Source: Nocardia exalbida NBRC 100660 (GTDB lineage Bacteria > Actinomycetota > Actinomycetes > Mycobacteriales > Mycobacteriaceae). Taken from it: 64,000 nt of DNA. This document shows positions 8,965-16,995 of this stretch, piece by piece (positions within the stretch are counted from its first letter, which is position 1; each line of letters opens with the position of its first letter). The notes beneath the pieces were generated by a model. It was not told the DNA's origin, did no database searches, and worked only from the letters and a program-made list of their open reading frames with translations. The DNA lies in the NCBI RefSeq assembly GCF_000308575.1, contig NZ_BAFZ01000026.1:19771-83770 (forward strand), given 5' to 3'. Made by a program: the position numbers and the translations under genes.

Positions 8965-9771
8965 GTGCAGAGGCCACCGTTGGATGCAGAGCAGTTGCGG
9001 CGCAGTGCCGTCGAGTCGCCCGAGCTGTCGTTCTTCACGCGGATCGATGTGGTCGAGTCGACCGGGTCCACGAACGCGGATCTGATCGCGCTGGCGGCCG
9101 ATCCGGCCGCCGACCGCGTGGTTCTGCTGGCGGAGACCCAGGTGCAGGGGCGCGGCAGGCACGCGCGCACCTGGGTCAGCCCGCCGCGGGCGCAGCTGGC
9201 GATGTCGCTGCTGGTGCGGTTGCCCGGGATCGGCCCGGCCTCGCTCGCCTGGCTGGCACTGCTGACCGGCGTGGCCGTGGTCGACGCGCTGCGGGCCACG
9301 GCGGGCGTGCCCGCGGAACTCAAATGGCCCAACGACGTGCTGATCGGGGGCCGCAAGGTGGCGGGCATCCTGGCCGAGGTCGCGGCGAGTGCGGAGGGCG
9401 GCGCGCCCGCCGTCGTGATCGGGCTCGGACTCAACGTGAGCCTGACCGAAGAGGAACTGCCGGTGCCGCACGCCACCTCGCTCACCATCGCCGGCGCGCG
9501 GCAGACCGATCGCACGGTGCTCGTGCGATCCCTGCTGACCGAGTTCGCCCACCGCTTCACCGCGTGGCGCGACGCGGACTGGGCGATCGACGAGTTGGCC
9601 GCCGCCTATCGCGAGCGGTGCGCCACGATCGGCGCCGAGGTCCGTGCCGAGCTGCCCGGGGACCGGACGCTGACCGGCGTCGCCGAGGGCGTCGACGAAT
9701 ACGGCCGCCTGCTCATCGGCGGGCAAGCGGTATCCGCCGGCGACGTCACGCATCTGCGCGCCCAGTACTGA
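8965..9771 (+). CDS. birA: biotin--[acetyl-CoA carboxylase] ligase
   Basis: BirA (268 residues) activates biotin to biotinyl-AMP and attaches it to the carrier Lys of AccA3. GRGRHARTW (62-70) is the biotinyl-AMP loop; KWPNDV (120-125) and GGRKVAGIL (128-136) are the biotin/ATP site motifs. It has no N-terminal winged helix, so it is a mono-functional (group I) ligase and not a repressor. A small SH3-like C-terminal domain ends the protein. The start is GTG 8965. Location beside the carboxylase genes fits its substrate and is conserved in mycobacteria. It ends at a strong hairpin shared with desA. Confidence 0.95.
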   Translation: MQRPPLDAEQLRRSAVESPELSFFTRIDVVESTGSTNADLIALAADPAADRVVLLAETQVQGRGRHARTWVSPPRAQLAMSLLVRLPGIGPASLAWLALLTGVAVVDALRATAGVPAELKWPNDVLIGGRKVAGILAEVAASAEGGAPAVVIGLGLNVSLTEEELPVPHATSLTIAGARQTDRTVLVRSLLTEFAHRFTAWRDADWAIDELAAAYRERCATIGAEVRAELPGDRTLTGVAEGVDEYGRLLIGGQAVSAGDVTHLRAQY

Positions 9772-9781
9772 GCGCCGACGC

Positions 9782-9811
9782 CCGGCGGCGCGGCGGGCGC
9801 CGCGCCGCCGG
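9782..9811. terminator. bidirectional hairpin between birA and desA
   Basis: CCGGCGGCGCGGC and GCCGCGCCGCCGG form a perfect 13-bp stem with a 4-nt loop between two convergent genes. There is no T-tail, as is usual for many actinobacterial terminators. Confidence 0.65.
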
Positions 9812-9830
9812 CAACGCGCGGCGGCGTGCC

Positions 9831-10784
9831 TCAGACGCGTTGGGCGACGCCGCGCGAGGCATCCCGGGCGAGGGCGCGATCGCGCTGCTCCTCGAACTTG
9901 ATCACGTCCTTGCCCAGCTTCTCCAGGAACGCGCCCAGTTCGTCGCGCGCCTGCTCGCCGCGGGGTCCGTAATCGGACCGCTCGAAGACATTCCATTGCT
10001 TGAGCACCGGTTGGAGCACCTCCTCCAGATGCTGGCGCAGATCGTAGATGCCGTGCTTGGCCATCAGCACGCCGTAGCGGCGGAAATTCGGCATCCCGGC
10101 GCCGGGCATCAGGAAATTCCGCACGATCCTGGTGATCGCGGGCAGCGCTTGGTCGGGGACCAGGTCGAGCGCGGCGCCGCATATCGAGCGATAGAAGATC
10201 ATGTGCAGGTTCTCGTCGGCGGAGATGCGCTGGAGCAGGCGGTCGGCGACGGCGTCGTTGCACGCCTTGCCCGTATTGCGGTGGGACACACGGGTGGCCA
10301 GCTCCTGGAAGGTGACGTACGCGACGCTCGCCAGGAATCCGCCCCACCCTTCCGGTGACTGGACGCCGTTGCTCATGTGGATCATCCGGGCCGCTTCCAG
10401 GGCGACCGGATCGACGGCGCGGGTGACGACCAAGTAGTCCCGCATGGCGATGCCGTGGCGATTCTCCTCGGCGGTCCAACGGTCGACCCAGGTGCCCCAC
10501 GGGCCGTCCTCGGAGAAGTTCTGTGCGATCTCCCGGTGATAGGAGGGCAAATTGTCCTCGGTGAGCAGATTGGTGATCATGGCGACCCGGGCGACCTCAC
10601 TGAGGTGCGATTGCTCCGGCTCCCAGTCGACGCCGCCCAGTGCGGCGAAATTGCGGCCCTGGCTCCACGGCACGTAGTCGTGCGGGTTCCAGTCTTTCGC
10701 CATGGACAGGTGCCGATCGACATTCTCTTCGGCGACGGGCTCGAGTTCGGCCAGGATTTGCAGCGGGGTCAGGTCTTTGGTCAC
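9831..10784 (-). CDS. acyl-ACP desaturase (DesA family)
   Basis: This 317-residue soluble di-iron fatty acid desaturase resembles mycobacterial DesA1/DesA2. The family blocks WNPHDYVPW, TEDNLPSYHREIA, TAEENRHGIAMRDYL and SADENLHMIFYR are present. The EENRHG and DENLH motifs provide the carboxylate and His ligands of the two-iron site, both intact. It probably introduces a double bond into an acyl-ACP on the way to unsaturated or meromycolic acids. GTG 10784 lies 5 nt after GGAGG; longer starts add a Ser/Pro-rich stretch unlike the family. It is transcribed alone, convergent with birA. Confidence 0.9.
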   Translation of the reverse strand: MTKDLTPLQILAELEPVAEENVDRHLSMAKDWNPHDYVPWSQGRNFAALGGVDWEPEQSHLSEVARVAMITNLLTEDNLPSYHREIAQNFSEDGPWGTWVDRWTAEENRHGIAMRDYLVVTRAVDPVALEAARMIHMSNGVQSPEGWGGFLASVAYVTFQELATRVSHRNTGKACNDAVADRLLQRISADENLHMIFYRSICGAALDLVPDQALPAITRIVRNFLMPGAGMPNFRRYGVLMAKHGIYDLRQHLEEVLQPVLKQWNVFERSDYGPRGEQARDELGAFLEKLGKDVIKFEEQRDRALARDASRGVAQRV

Positions 10785-10943
10785 GCGTTCCTCCACGGTC
10801 GGAATCGACGATGATGGTGAGCCGGGCGTTGCGCGATACAGAGAGCCACTGCGCGGAATAGTCACACGCAGGGTGCCGATTGTGCAGCATGACGCGCTGC
10901 GGTGTCAGCCGTTCCGCCATCTTCAGGCGGTAGTGTTCCTGAC

Positions 10944-11489
10944 ATGGGTTATCCGGAGGATGTGCTGGCGCCCGAGGAACAGCTGCTGCTGCATCGCCAC
11001 CCGCATTGGAAAATGCTCTTCTGGCCGATCGTGACGCTCATCGTGGCCACCGCGCTCGCCGGTTTCGCAGGGGGACTCGTCTCGCAGAAGGCCACGGGCA
11101 CCACCGCCTCGGCGCTGCTCGTCACCGTGCTCGTGGTGTATCTGGCCATCCTGCTATGGCGCTGTGCCGCACCGGTTGTCCGATGGAAGTCGACGCATTT
11201 CATCATCACCGACCGGCGGGTACTGGTACGGCAGGGCGTGCTCACCCACAGCGGCATCGACATCCCGATGAGCCGGATCTCCAGCGTGCAGTTCCGGCAC
11301 GGACTCTTCGATCGGCTGCTCGGCACCGGGACGCTGATCATCGAGTCGTCCTCCTCGGAGCCGCTGGAATACGACGACATCCCGTCGGTCCAGCAGGTAC
11401 ACGCGCTGCTGTACCACCAGGTGTTCGAGGTCGACCGCCGTCGCGACGGCCGCGACGAGCGCCGCGACGACCGTCGCAGCTACCGGTGA
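10944..11489 (+). CDS. PH-domain membrane protein (bPH2/DUF304)
   Basis: This 181-residue protein has two transmembrane helices (about residues 25-47 and 56-74), followed by a bacterial PH domain with the characteristic THFIITDRRVLVRQGVL and MSRISSVQ segments. The C-terminus is an Arg/Asp-rich tail (DRRRDGRDERRDDRR). The start is ATG 10944 (MGYPEDVLAPEEQLLLH). A member of this family lies next to birA in mycobacteria, so this is part of the conserved block. The cytoplasmic PH domain role is unknown. A response regulator follows 17 bp downstream and may be co-transcribed. Confidence 0.88.
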   Translation: MGYPEDVLAPEEQLLLHRHPHWKMLFWPIVTLIVATALAGFAGGLVSQKATGTTASALLVTVLVVYLAILLWRCAAPVVRWKSTHFIITDRRVLVRQGVLTHSGIDIPMSRISSVQFRHGLFDRLLGTGTLIIESSSSEPLEYDDIPSVQQVHALLYHQVFEVDRRRDGRDERRDDRRSYR

Positions 11490-11506
11490 GCCCGTAACCT
11501 GGGCGT

Positions 11507-12184
11507 ATGACCGCTGTACTGCTGGCCGAGGACGACGACGCCATCGCGGCCCCGCTGTCACGCGCGCTCGGCCGCGAGGGCTACTCGGTGACCGTCGAGA
11601 GTTTCGGCCCGGCCGTGCTGCAACGAGCCCTGGAAGGCGGCCATGACCTGCTCATCCTCGACCTCGGCCTGCCCGGCATGGACGGGCTGGAGGTATGCCG
11701 TCAGGTGCGCGCTCGCGGCGCGGATCTGGCCGTGCTGATGCTCACCGCGCGCACCGACGAGGTGGATTTCGTGGTGGGGCTGGACGCGGGTGCCGACGAC
11801 TACGTCGGCAAGCCGTTCCGCCTGGCCGAGCTGCTGGCCCGGGTGCGAGCGTTGTTGCGGCGCAGCGGAATCGGCGACGACACGGTCGAGGTCGGTGGGA
11901 TCCGCCTGGAGCCCGCGGCGCGGCGCGTGCTGGTCAACGGAGTCGAAATCGGTTTGGCCAACAAGGAATACGAGTTGCTCAAGGTGCTGATCGACCGGGC
12001 GGGTCAGGTGGTGGCGCGCGAGACCATCCTGCGCGAGGTGTGGGGCGACGCGGAGCTGCGCGGTTCCAAGACGTTGGACATGCACATGTCCTGGTTGCGG
12101 CGCAAGATCGGCGACGAGGGCCCCATGGCCGAACGGCGCATCGTCACCGTGCGCGGGGTCGGCTTCCGGCTGAACACCGACTGA
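11507..12184 (+). CDS. OmpR-family two-component response regulator
   Basis: This 225-residue regulator has a receiver domain (about 1-115) with the acidic pair in AEDDD, the phosphoacceptor Asp52 in LDLGLPGMDG and the conserved Lys102 in GKPF. A winged-helix output domain follows (about 128-222; LLKVLIDRAGQVVARE, then DMHMSWLRRKIG). All phosphorylation residues are intact. The kinase gene starts 1 nt after its stop, so the two form a cognate pair. It lies between the PH-domain gene and gtrA, where I recall no two-component system in mycobacteria. Confidence 0.95.
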   Translation: MTAVLLAEDDDAIAAPLSRALGREGYSVTVESFGPAVLQRALEGGHDLLILDLGLPGMDGLEVCRQVRARGADLAVLMLTARTDEVDFVVGLDAGADDYVGKPFRLAELLARVRALLRRSGIGDDTVEVGGIRLEPAARRVLVNGVEIGLANKEYELLKVLIDRAGQVVARETILREVWGDAELRGSKTLDMHMSWLRRKIGDEGPMAERRIVTVRGVGFRLNTD

Positions 12185-12185
12185 C

Positions 12186-13490
12186 GTGCGCCGCCGGATC
12201 CTGCGTTCCATGCTCACCGTGCTGACCCTCACCACGGTGGTGCTCGGCGTGCCGCTGATCTACACGGCGTGGTTGTGGGTGGAGGACATCACGCGCAACG
12301 ACCTGCAGAACCGGCTGGACCGGATCGCCGCGGAGATCATCGCGCAGGAGCGCGACGGCACGGTGCCCGGCGAGCTGGACATCCGGTCGGTGGCGCCGCT
12401 GGTGCCGGAGAACGGGAAGCTCACCATCGTCTACCCGTCGCAGCAGGACAACGCCTCGCGGCGCGACATCGGGGTGACCCAGGTGCCCGACCCGCTGGTC
12501 GAGTCGCTGTCCATGGGCAAGTCCGCGTCGCTGCGCCTGGAGGTGCCCTCGGCGCCGATGCATGCCATGCAGCGCCAGGCGGTCGCGGTGGTCGCGCTGG
12601 CGGTGCTCGCCTCGCTGGGCGCGGCGGTCTCGGTCGCGGTGGTCACCGCGCGGCGGGTGGCCGATCCGCTGCGGGACGTCGCGGCGCGCGCGGCGCGGCT
12701 GGCGATGGGCGATTTCCGCCCCGATCCGCGCAGGCACGGCATCGCGGAACTGGATCGGGTGTCCGATGTGCTCGACTCGGCGACCGTGGAGATCGCCGGA
12801 CGGCTCCAGCGCGAACACGCCCTGGTGGCGGATGTCTCACATCAGCTGCGCAGCAGGCTCACCGCGGTGCGGCTGCGCCTCGACGAACTGTCCGCCCATC
12901 CCGATCCGGAAGTGGTGCACGAGGCCGAGGAGGCGATGGCCCAGGTCGACCGCCTCACCGATGCGATCGACGATCTGGTCCGCGCCTCCAGGGACGAGGA
13001 CGCGGCCGATCGCGATCCGGTGCCGGTGATGGACGAGTTGCGCGGTGTGGTGGCCGAATGGACCCACCCGTTCACCGAGGCGGGCCGGACGCTGACGCTC
13101 ACCGGCGACGAGTCGCTGCGCGCCCCGATCACGGGTTCGCGACTGCGCGAGGCGGTCGCGGTGCTGGTGGACAACGCCCTCATGCACGGCGGTGGGCCCT
13201 GCACGGTGTCGGTGCGCTCGGTGCGGCCGGGGGTCGGCCGTGAGCCGCTGGTGTGCGTCGAGGTCGCCGACGAGGGGCACGGCGTTCGTGACGAGCTGGC
13301 GCCGCACATCTTCGACCGGGGCTTCTCCGCGGGCGGTTCCACCGGAGTCGGCCTCGCGCTGGCGCGGGCGTTGGTCGAGGCGGACGGCGGACGCCTGGAA
13401 TTGCAACGGCGCAGGCCCGCGCTGTTCGCGGTGTTCCTCGGGGCCTCGAAGGCCCGTCCGGCGAACGCGGTGGTGGCCGAGCCGCGCTGA
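12186..13490 (+). CDS. sensor histidine kinase
   Basis: This 434-residue membrane kinase has transmembrane helices at about 11-31 and 131-153 flanking an extracytoplasmic sensor of about 95 residues, then HAMP (155-205) and a HisKA dimerisation domain with the phospho-His at 219 in DVSHQLRSRLTAV. The ATPase domain has the N box VDNALMHGGG, the G1 box DEGHGVRDEL and the G2 box GVGLALARALVEADGG. The H-box carries Arg where Pro is usual (RSRL rather than RTPL), a variant seen in some actinobacterial kinases. GTG 12186 follows the regulator stop by 1 nt. The signal sensed is unknown. Confidence 0.93.
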   Translation: MRRRILRSMLTVLTLTTVVLGVPLIYTAWLWVEDITRNDLQNRLDRIAAEIIAQERDGTVPGELDIRSVAPLVPENGKLTIVYPSQQDNASRRDIGVTQVPDPLVESLSMGKSASLRLEVPSAPMHAMQRQAVAVVALAVLASLGAAVSVAVVTARRVADPLRDVAARAARLAMGDFRPDPRRHGIAELDRVSDVLDSATVEIAGRLQREHALVADVSHQLRSRLTAVRLRLDELSAHPDPEVVHEAEEAMAQVDRLTDAIDDLVRASRDEDAADRDPVPVMDELRGVVAEWTHPFTEAGRTLTLTGDESLRAPITGSRLREAVAVLVDNALMHGGGPCTVSVRSVRPGVGREPLVCVEVADEGHGVRDELAPHIFDRGFSAGGSTGVGLALARALVEADGGRLELQRRRPALFAVFLGASKARPANAVVAEPR

Positions 13491-13491
13491 C

Positions 13492-14031
13492 TCAGCCGCG
13501 GCCGAGTTCCTCTTCCACGAGGTCGACGAACTCCGCTTCGAGCTCTTTCATCTCGTCCGGGAAGACCCAGCGGCGCATCGACCAGAAACGGAAGGCCATC
13601 TGCAGCAGATTGCCGATGATGAAGGCGCTGATGAAGTCGGCGATGTTCTCGACCGTGAAGCTCACGTTGGGCTGGCGCAGGTCGAAGACGTAGCTGGAGA
13701 TCCACAGCGGGGTGAAGGCGAGGACCACGCCGACGCCGCTGACGGCGAAGAACAGCAGCGCCTCGTGATGACGTTCGCGCCCGCCGCGATTCTTGAACGA
13801 CCATTCCCGGTTCAGGATGTAGGACGCGATCACGGCGATGACGCCGGAAATGATCTTGGCCGTAACCGGTTTCTCGGCGAGTACCGTCCACTTGAGTCCG
13901 TAGAAGATGCCGCTGTCGATCACGAAGGTGGTCGCGCCGACGATCGCGAATTTGATCAACTCCCGATGCCGGTACGCGATATCTTGCAGCGGCTTGGGAA
14001 GGACGCTGACCACGTCTTCGACGAATGACAC
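13492..14031 (-). CDS. GtrA family membrane protein
   Basis: This 179-residue four-helix membrane protein of the GtrA family is usually linked to translocation or transfer of lipid-linked sugars for cell wall polysaccharides. Conserved features are LIKFAIVGATTFVIDSG, the NREWSFKNRGG loop, and a C-terminal helix followed by RRWVFPDE. The start is taken as GTG 14031; there is no clear Shine-Dalgarno sequence and the message may be leaderless. It ends 1 bp from the kinase gene (convergent) and diverges from purK. A GtrA protein next to purK is also found in mycobacteria. Confidence 0.85.
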   Translation of the reverse strand: MSFVEDVVSVLPKPLQDIAYRHRELIKFAIVGATTFVIDSGIFYGLKWTVLAEKPVTAKIISGVIAVIASYILNREWSFKNRGGRERHHEALLFFAVSGVGVVLAFTPLWISSYVFDLRQPNVSFTVENIADFISAFIIGNLLQMAFRFWSMRRWVFPDEMKELEAEFVDLVEEELGRG

Positions 14032-14070
14032 AAGACCGGAGTGTACCGGTACCGACCATTCGAGCCGGCC

Positions 14071-15291
14071 ATGACAATATTGTCCGACGTGAGCGCACGT
14101 TCCTTCGATCCATCGGCAATGCCCACCGTCACCATGATCGGTGGCGGACAGCTGGCGCGTATGACGCATCAGGCGGCGATCGCGCTGGGCCAGCGGCTGC
14201 GCGTACTCGCCGAGAACCCCGAGGACCCGGCGGCCCAGGTGAGCCCGGAGGTGGTGCTCGGCAGCCACACCGACCTGGGCGCGCTGCGCAAGGCGGCGGT
14301 CGGGTCGCACGCGCTGACCTTCGACCACGAGCACGTGCCGACCGAGCACCTGGAGGCGCTGGTCGCCGAGGGCGTCAACGTGCAGCCGCCGCCGCAGGCG
14401 CTGGTCTACGCGCAGGACAAGCTGGCGATGCGCAGCAAGCTGAGCGGGCTCGGGCTGCCAGTGCCCGCGTTCACGCCGGTGACCTCGGTCGCCGACGCGG
14501 TGCGCTTCGGCGACGAGCACGGCTGGCGGATCGTGCTGAAGGCGGTGCGCGGCGGTTACGACGGACGCGGCGTGTGGATGCCCGAGTCCGCCGACGAGGC
14601 CGCGGCGATCGTCACCGACCAGCTCGCGTACGGCGCCCAGCTGCTGGCGGAGGCGAGGATCGAGCTGAAGCGCGAGCTGTCGGCGATGGTGGCCCGTTCG
14701 CCGTTCGGGCAGGCCGCGACCTGGCCGGTGGTGGAGACCGTGCAGCGCAAGGGTCAGTGCGCGGTCGTCATCGCGCCCGCGCCCGACCTGCCGGAGGACA
14801 CGGCCGCCGCGGCGGAGACGATGGCGTTGAACCTCGCGAAGGAACTCGGCGTCGTCGGCGTCATGGCGGTGGAGCTGTTCGAGACCACCGACGGCGACCT
14901 GCTGGTGAACGAGCTGGCCATGCGCCCGCACAACTCCGGGCACTGGGGGATGGACGGCGCCCGCACCGGGCAGTTCGAACAGCATCTGCGCGCCGTGCTC
15001 GACTACCCGCTCGGCGACACCGCGCCGCTGGCGCCGGTGACCGTGATGGCCAACATCCTCGGCGCGCCGCAGGCCCCGGAGATGTCGATGGACGAGCGGC
15101 TGCACCACCTGTTCGCGCGGCTCCCGGAGGCGAAGGTGCACCTGTACGGGAAGGGCGAGCGTCCCGACCGCAAGATCGGGCACGTCAACATCCTCGGCGA
15201 CGACGTGGCCGAGGTTCGGGAGAAGGCCGAGCGGGCGGCGCACTGGATGTCGCACGCGATCTGGACCGACGGATGGGATCCGCATGAGTGA
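14071..15291 (+). CDS. purK: N5-carboxyaminoimidazole ribonucleotide synthase
   Basis: PurK (406 residues from ATG 14071) uses ATP and bicarbonate to convert AIR to N5-CAIR in purine synthesis. The N-terminal [10 protein letters not shown] loop, the ATP-grasp segment ([13 protein letters not shown]) and the metal site [12 protein letters not shown] are clear. The start is uncertain: in-frame ATG 14071, GTG 14089 and ATG 14119 are all possible and none has a good ribosome-binding site. GTG 14089 gives a length closest to the mycobacterial protein. purE overlaps its end by 8 bp, so the two steps are translationally linked. Confidence 0.95.
   Translation: MTILSDVSARSFDPSAMPTVTMIGGGQLARMTHQAAIALGQRLRVLAENPEDPAAQVSPEVVLGSHTDLGALRKAAVGSHALTFDHEHVPTEHLEALVAEGVNVQPPPQALVYAQDKLAMRSKLSGLGLPVPAFTPVTSVADAVRFGDEHGWRIVLKAVRGGYDGRGVWMPESADEAAAIVTDQLAYGAQLLAEARIELKRELSAMVARSPFGQAATWPVVETVQRKGQCAVVIAPAPDLPEDTAAAAETMALNLAKELGVVGVMAVELFETTDGDLLVNELAMRPHNSGHWGMDGARTGQFEQHLRAVLDYPLGDTAPLAPVTVMANILGAPQAPEMSMDERLHHLFARLPEAKVHLYGKGERPDRKIGHVNILGDDVAEVREKAERAAHWMSHAIWTDGWDPHE
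14073..14084. promoter_or_regulatory. perfect 12-bp palindrome between gtrA and purK
   Basis: GACAATATTGTC is a perfect palindrome just upstream of the likelier purK starts (14089 or 14119) and about 42 bp upstream of gtrA. It is strikingly AT-rich against its surroundings. It could be an operator or could include a CAATAT -10 box for purK. Confidence 0.4.
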
Positions 15292-15799
15292 AGAAGTGGC
15301 CATCGGCCCGGCTGTCGGCCTGATCATGGGCAGCGACTCCGACTGGCCGACGATGGAGGCCGCCGCGGAGGCGCTGGCGGAATTCGGGATCCGCTTCGAG
15401 GTGGGCGTCGTCTCGGCGCACCGTACCCCGCAGCGCATGCTCGACTACGCGCGTGACGCCGCCGGTCGAGGGTTGAAGGTCATCATCGCGGGCGCGGGCG
15501 GCGCGGCCCACCTGCCCGGCATGGTGGCCTCCGCCACGCCGCTGCCGGTGATCGGCGTCCCGGTCCCGCTGAAGTACCTCGACGGCATGGACTCGCTGCT
15601 GTCCATCGTGCAGATGCCCGCGGGCGTGCCCGTCGCCACCGTCTCCATCGGCGGCGCCCGCAACGCCGGCCTGCTCGCCACCCGCATCCTCGCCGCCCAC
15701 GACCCGGCCCTGCGCACCCGCATGGAACAGTTCCAGGCCGGACTCGAGCAGATGGTGCTGGAGAAGGACGACGCACTGCGCACGAAGCTCTTGGGCTGA
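15284..15799 (+). CDS. purE: N5-carboxyaminoimidazole ribonucleotide mutase
   Basis: PurE class I (171 residues) moves the carboxyl of N5-CAIR to make CAIR. The nucleotide-binding [13 protein letters not shown] loop, the VVSAHRTP motif with the catalytic His, and [14 protein letters not shown] are all intact. It overlaps purK by 8 bp. The purK-purE pair is in the same order as in M. tuberculosis. Confidence 0.96.
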   Translation: MSEEVAIGPAVGLIMGSDSDWPTMEAAAEALAEFGIRFEVGVVSAHRTPQRMLDYARDAAGRGLKVIIAGAGGAAHLPGMVASATPLPVIGVPVPLKYLDGMDSLLSIVQMPAGVPVATVSIGGARNAGLLATRILAAHDPALRTRMEQFQAGLEQMVLEKDDALRTKLLG

Positions 15800-16145
15800 G
15801 CGGTCCCCAGGGGACTTCGTGAATGACGTGGTTCGCGCCGGCGACCCGCGGAAATGCCGCGGGCGGAACTGCGCGCCGTAGGACAGCGCCATGACCGAGG
15901 CGCGGGTGAGATGCTCGCGGGCGGTCTCGTCGGCGATGTCCAGCAGGGGCTAAGGCCCCAGATCGGCGCGAGCATGGCCGGCCCGGTCCTGCACGTCGCC
16001 GGTGCGGACCGAGAGCAGGAAGGCTTCGCGGGGGGTCCCGGCCCGCAGCCGAATCGGTCCGCAGACCTCGGCTCGAGATGGCGCGACAGCGGAATCTCCG
16101 GCGCGGAGAACTGGGGGTTTCGGTCGCTGACTACGGTGTGAGGTC
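15800..16145. other. 346-bp gap between purE and tetR, no convincing gene
   Basis: No frame has a supported start and ribosome-binding site. On the minus strand, about 15830-16100 reads as protein-like text (for example LLDIADETAREHLTRASV) broken by a TAG at 15950-15952. This may be the decayed remnant of a gene, but I could not match it to any family. Confidence 0.3.
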
Positions 16146-16832
16146 GTGACTACTGGGGATATCGCTCGGATGCGGGGAGGCGACGACACCGCGCATTTTC
16201 GGCTCACGGTGGTGGATCAGGCGCTGCGGTTGTTCGCCGAGAAGGGGTACGAGGCGACGACGGTCGATGAGATCGCCGAGGCGGCGGGGATCTCGCGGCG
16301 CACGTTCTTCCGGCAGTTCCGGTCCAAGGAGGACGTGATCTTCGCCGATCACGAGTCTCAGCTGGCGCAGGCCGAGCAATTCCTGTCCGCGTCGCGCGAG
16401 GATCCGTGGGAGGCGGTGTGCGCGGCGGTGGTGCAGGTGTTCGAGCGCTTCACGCAGTGGCGGGAGATCGCGGCGCGGCGGTATCAGGTGGTGCGCCGGG
16501 TGCCCGCGTTGCGGGAGCGCGAGATCGTCACGGTGTTCCGTTACGAACGGTTGTTCACCGACTACCTGCGCGAGCGGCTGCCCGACGTCCCCGATCTGGC
16601 GCGCGTGCAGTTCGCCGCCGTCGTGACGGCGACGCACAACTACCTGCTGCGCCGGATGGTGCGCGGCGAGTCGGACGCGGGCGCCGCCGACCTGCGGTTG
16701 GAGCTGGCCGCGATCCCGCGCGGCGCCGGGCGTGCCGTGAACCCCGACGAGCTGGTCGTCGCCGTGTTCCCGCGCGATGCCGCGCCCAGGCAGATAGCGG
16801 ACCTGCTGGTCCGCAAGCTCGGCACCGTGTGA
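16146..16832 (+). CDS. TetR family transcriptional regulator
   Basis: This 228-residue regulator has an N-terminal TetR helix-turn-helix (about residues 18-65; GYEATTVDEIAEAAGISRRTFFRQFRS is the recognition region) and a helical ligand-binding domain. The start is GTG 16146. It lies directly upstream of the acyl-CoA dehydrogenase gene on the same strand, with repeated CACTGAGTG sites in between, so it is the likely repressor of that gene. Acyl-CoA as its ligand is inference from the neighbour. Confidence 0.9.
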   Translation: MTTGDIARMRGGDDTAHFRLTVVDQALRLFAEKGYEATTVDEIAEAAGISRRTFFRQFRSKEDVIFADHESQLAQAEQFLSASREDPWEAVCAAVVQVFERFTQWREIAARRYQVVRRVPALREREIVTVFRYERLFTDYLRERLPDVPDLARVQFAAVVTATHNYLLRRMVRGESDAGAADLRLELAAIPRGAGRAVNPDELVVAVFPRDAAPRQIADLLVRKLGTV

Positions 16833-16858
16833 CGTGGCCTTGAGTGCGACCAATCTGA

Positions 16859-16933
16859 CACTGAGTGCCACGTAATCTTCCCATGTGATACGCGTCCATG
16901 AGGGTATACTCGACTCATATATGGCACTGAGTG
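16859..16933. promoter_or_regulatory. two CACTGAGTG operator copies and TATACT -10 upstream of fadE25
   Basis: CACTGAGTG occurs at 16859-16867 and 16925-16933. The second copy sits in a 13-bp near-palindrome, GGCACTGAGTGCC (16923-16935). A third, weaker copy (TTGAGTGC) is at about 16840. A -10-like TATACT is at 16905-16910, so the second copy would lie just downstream of the start of transcription, a good repressor position. Confidence 0.6.
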
Positions 16934-16995
16934 CCGACGCGTTGCTTTCTCGGCGGAAAGCGGCGATCACCACCGACGACCAGGAGTGAAGCCCG

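Noticed and set aside
8541..9560. Upstream extension of the accD5 frame, antisense through birA
   Set aside because: GC-rich third positions keep antisense frames open here; the extension has low-complexity Ser/Arg text, and accD5's own ATG at 8540 matches the known N-terminus.
15830..16100. Possible decayed gene on the minus strand between purE and tetR
   Set aside because: Protein-like text is interrupted by a TAG at 15950-15952 and lacks a start and a known family match; kept only as a note in the gap entry.
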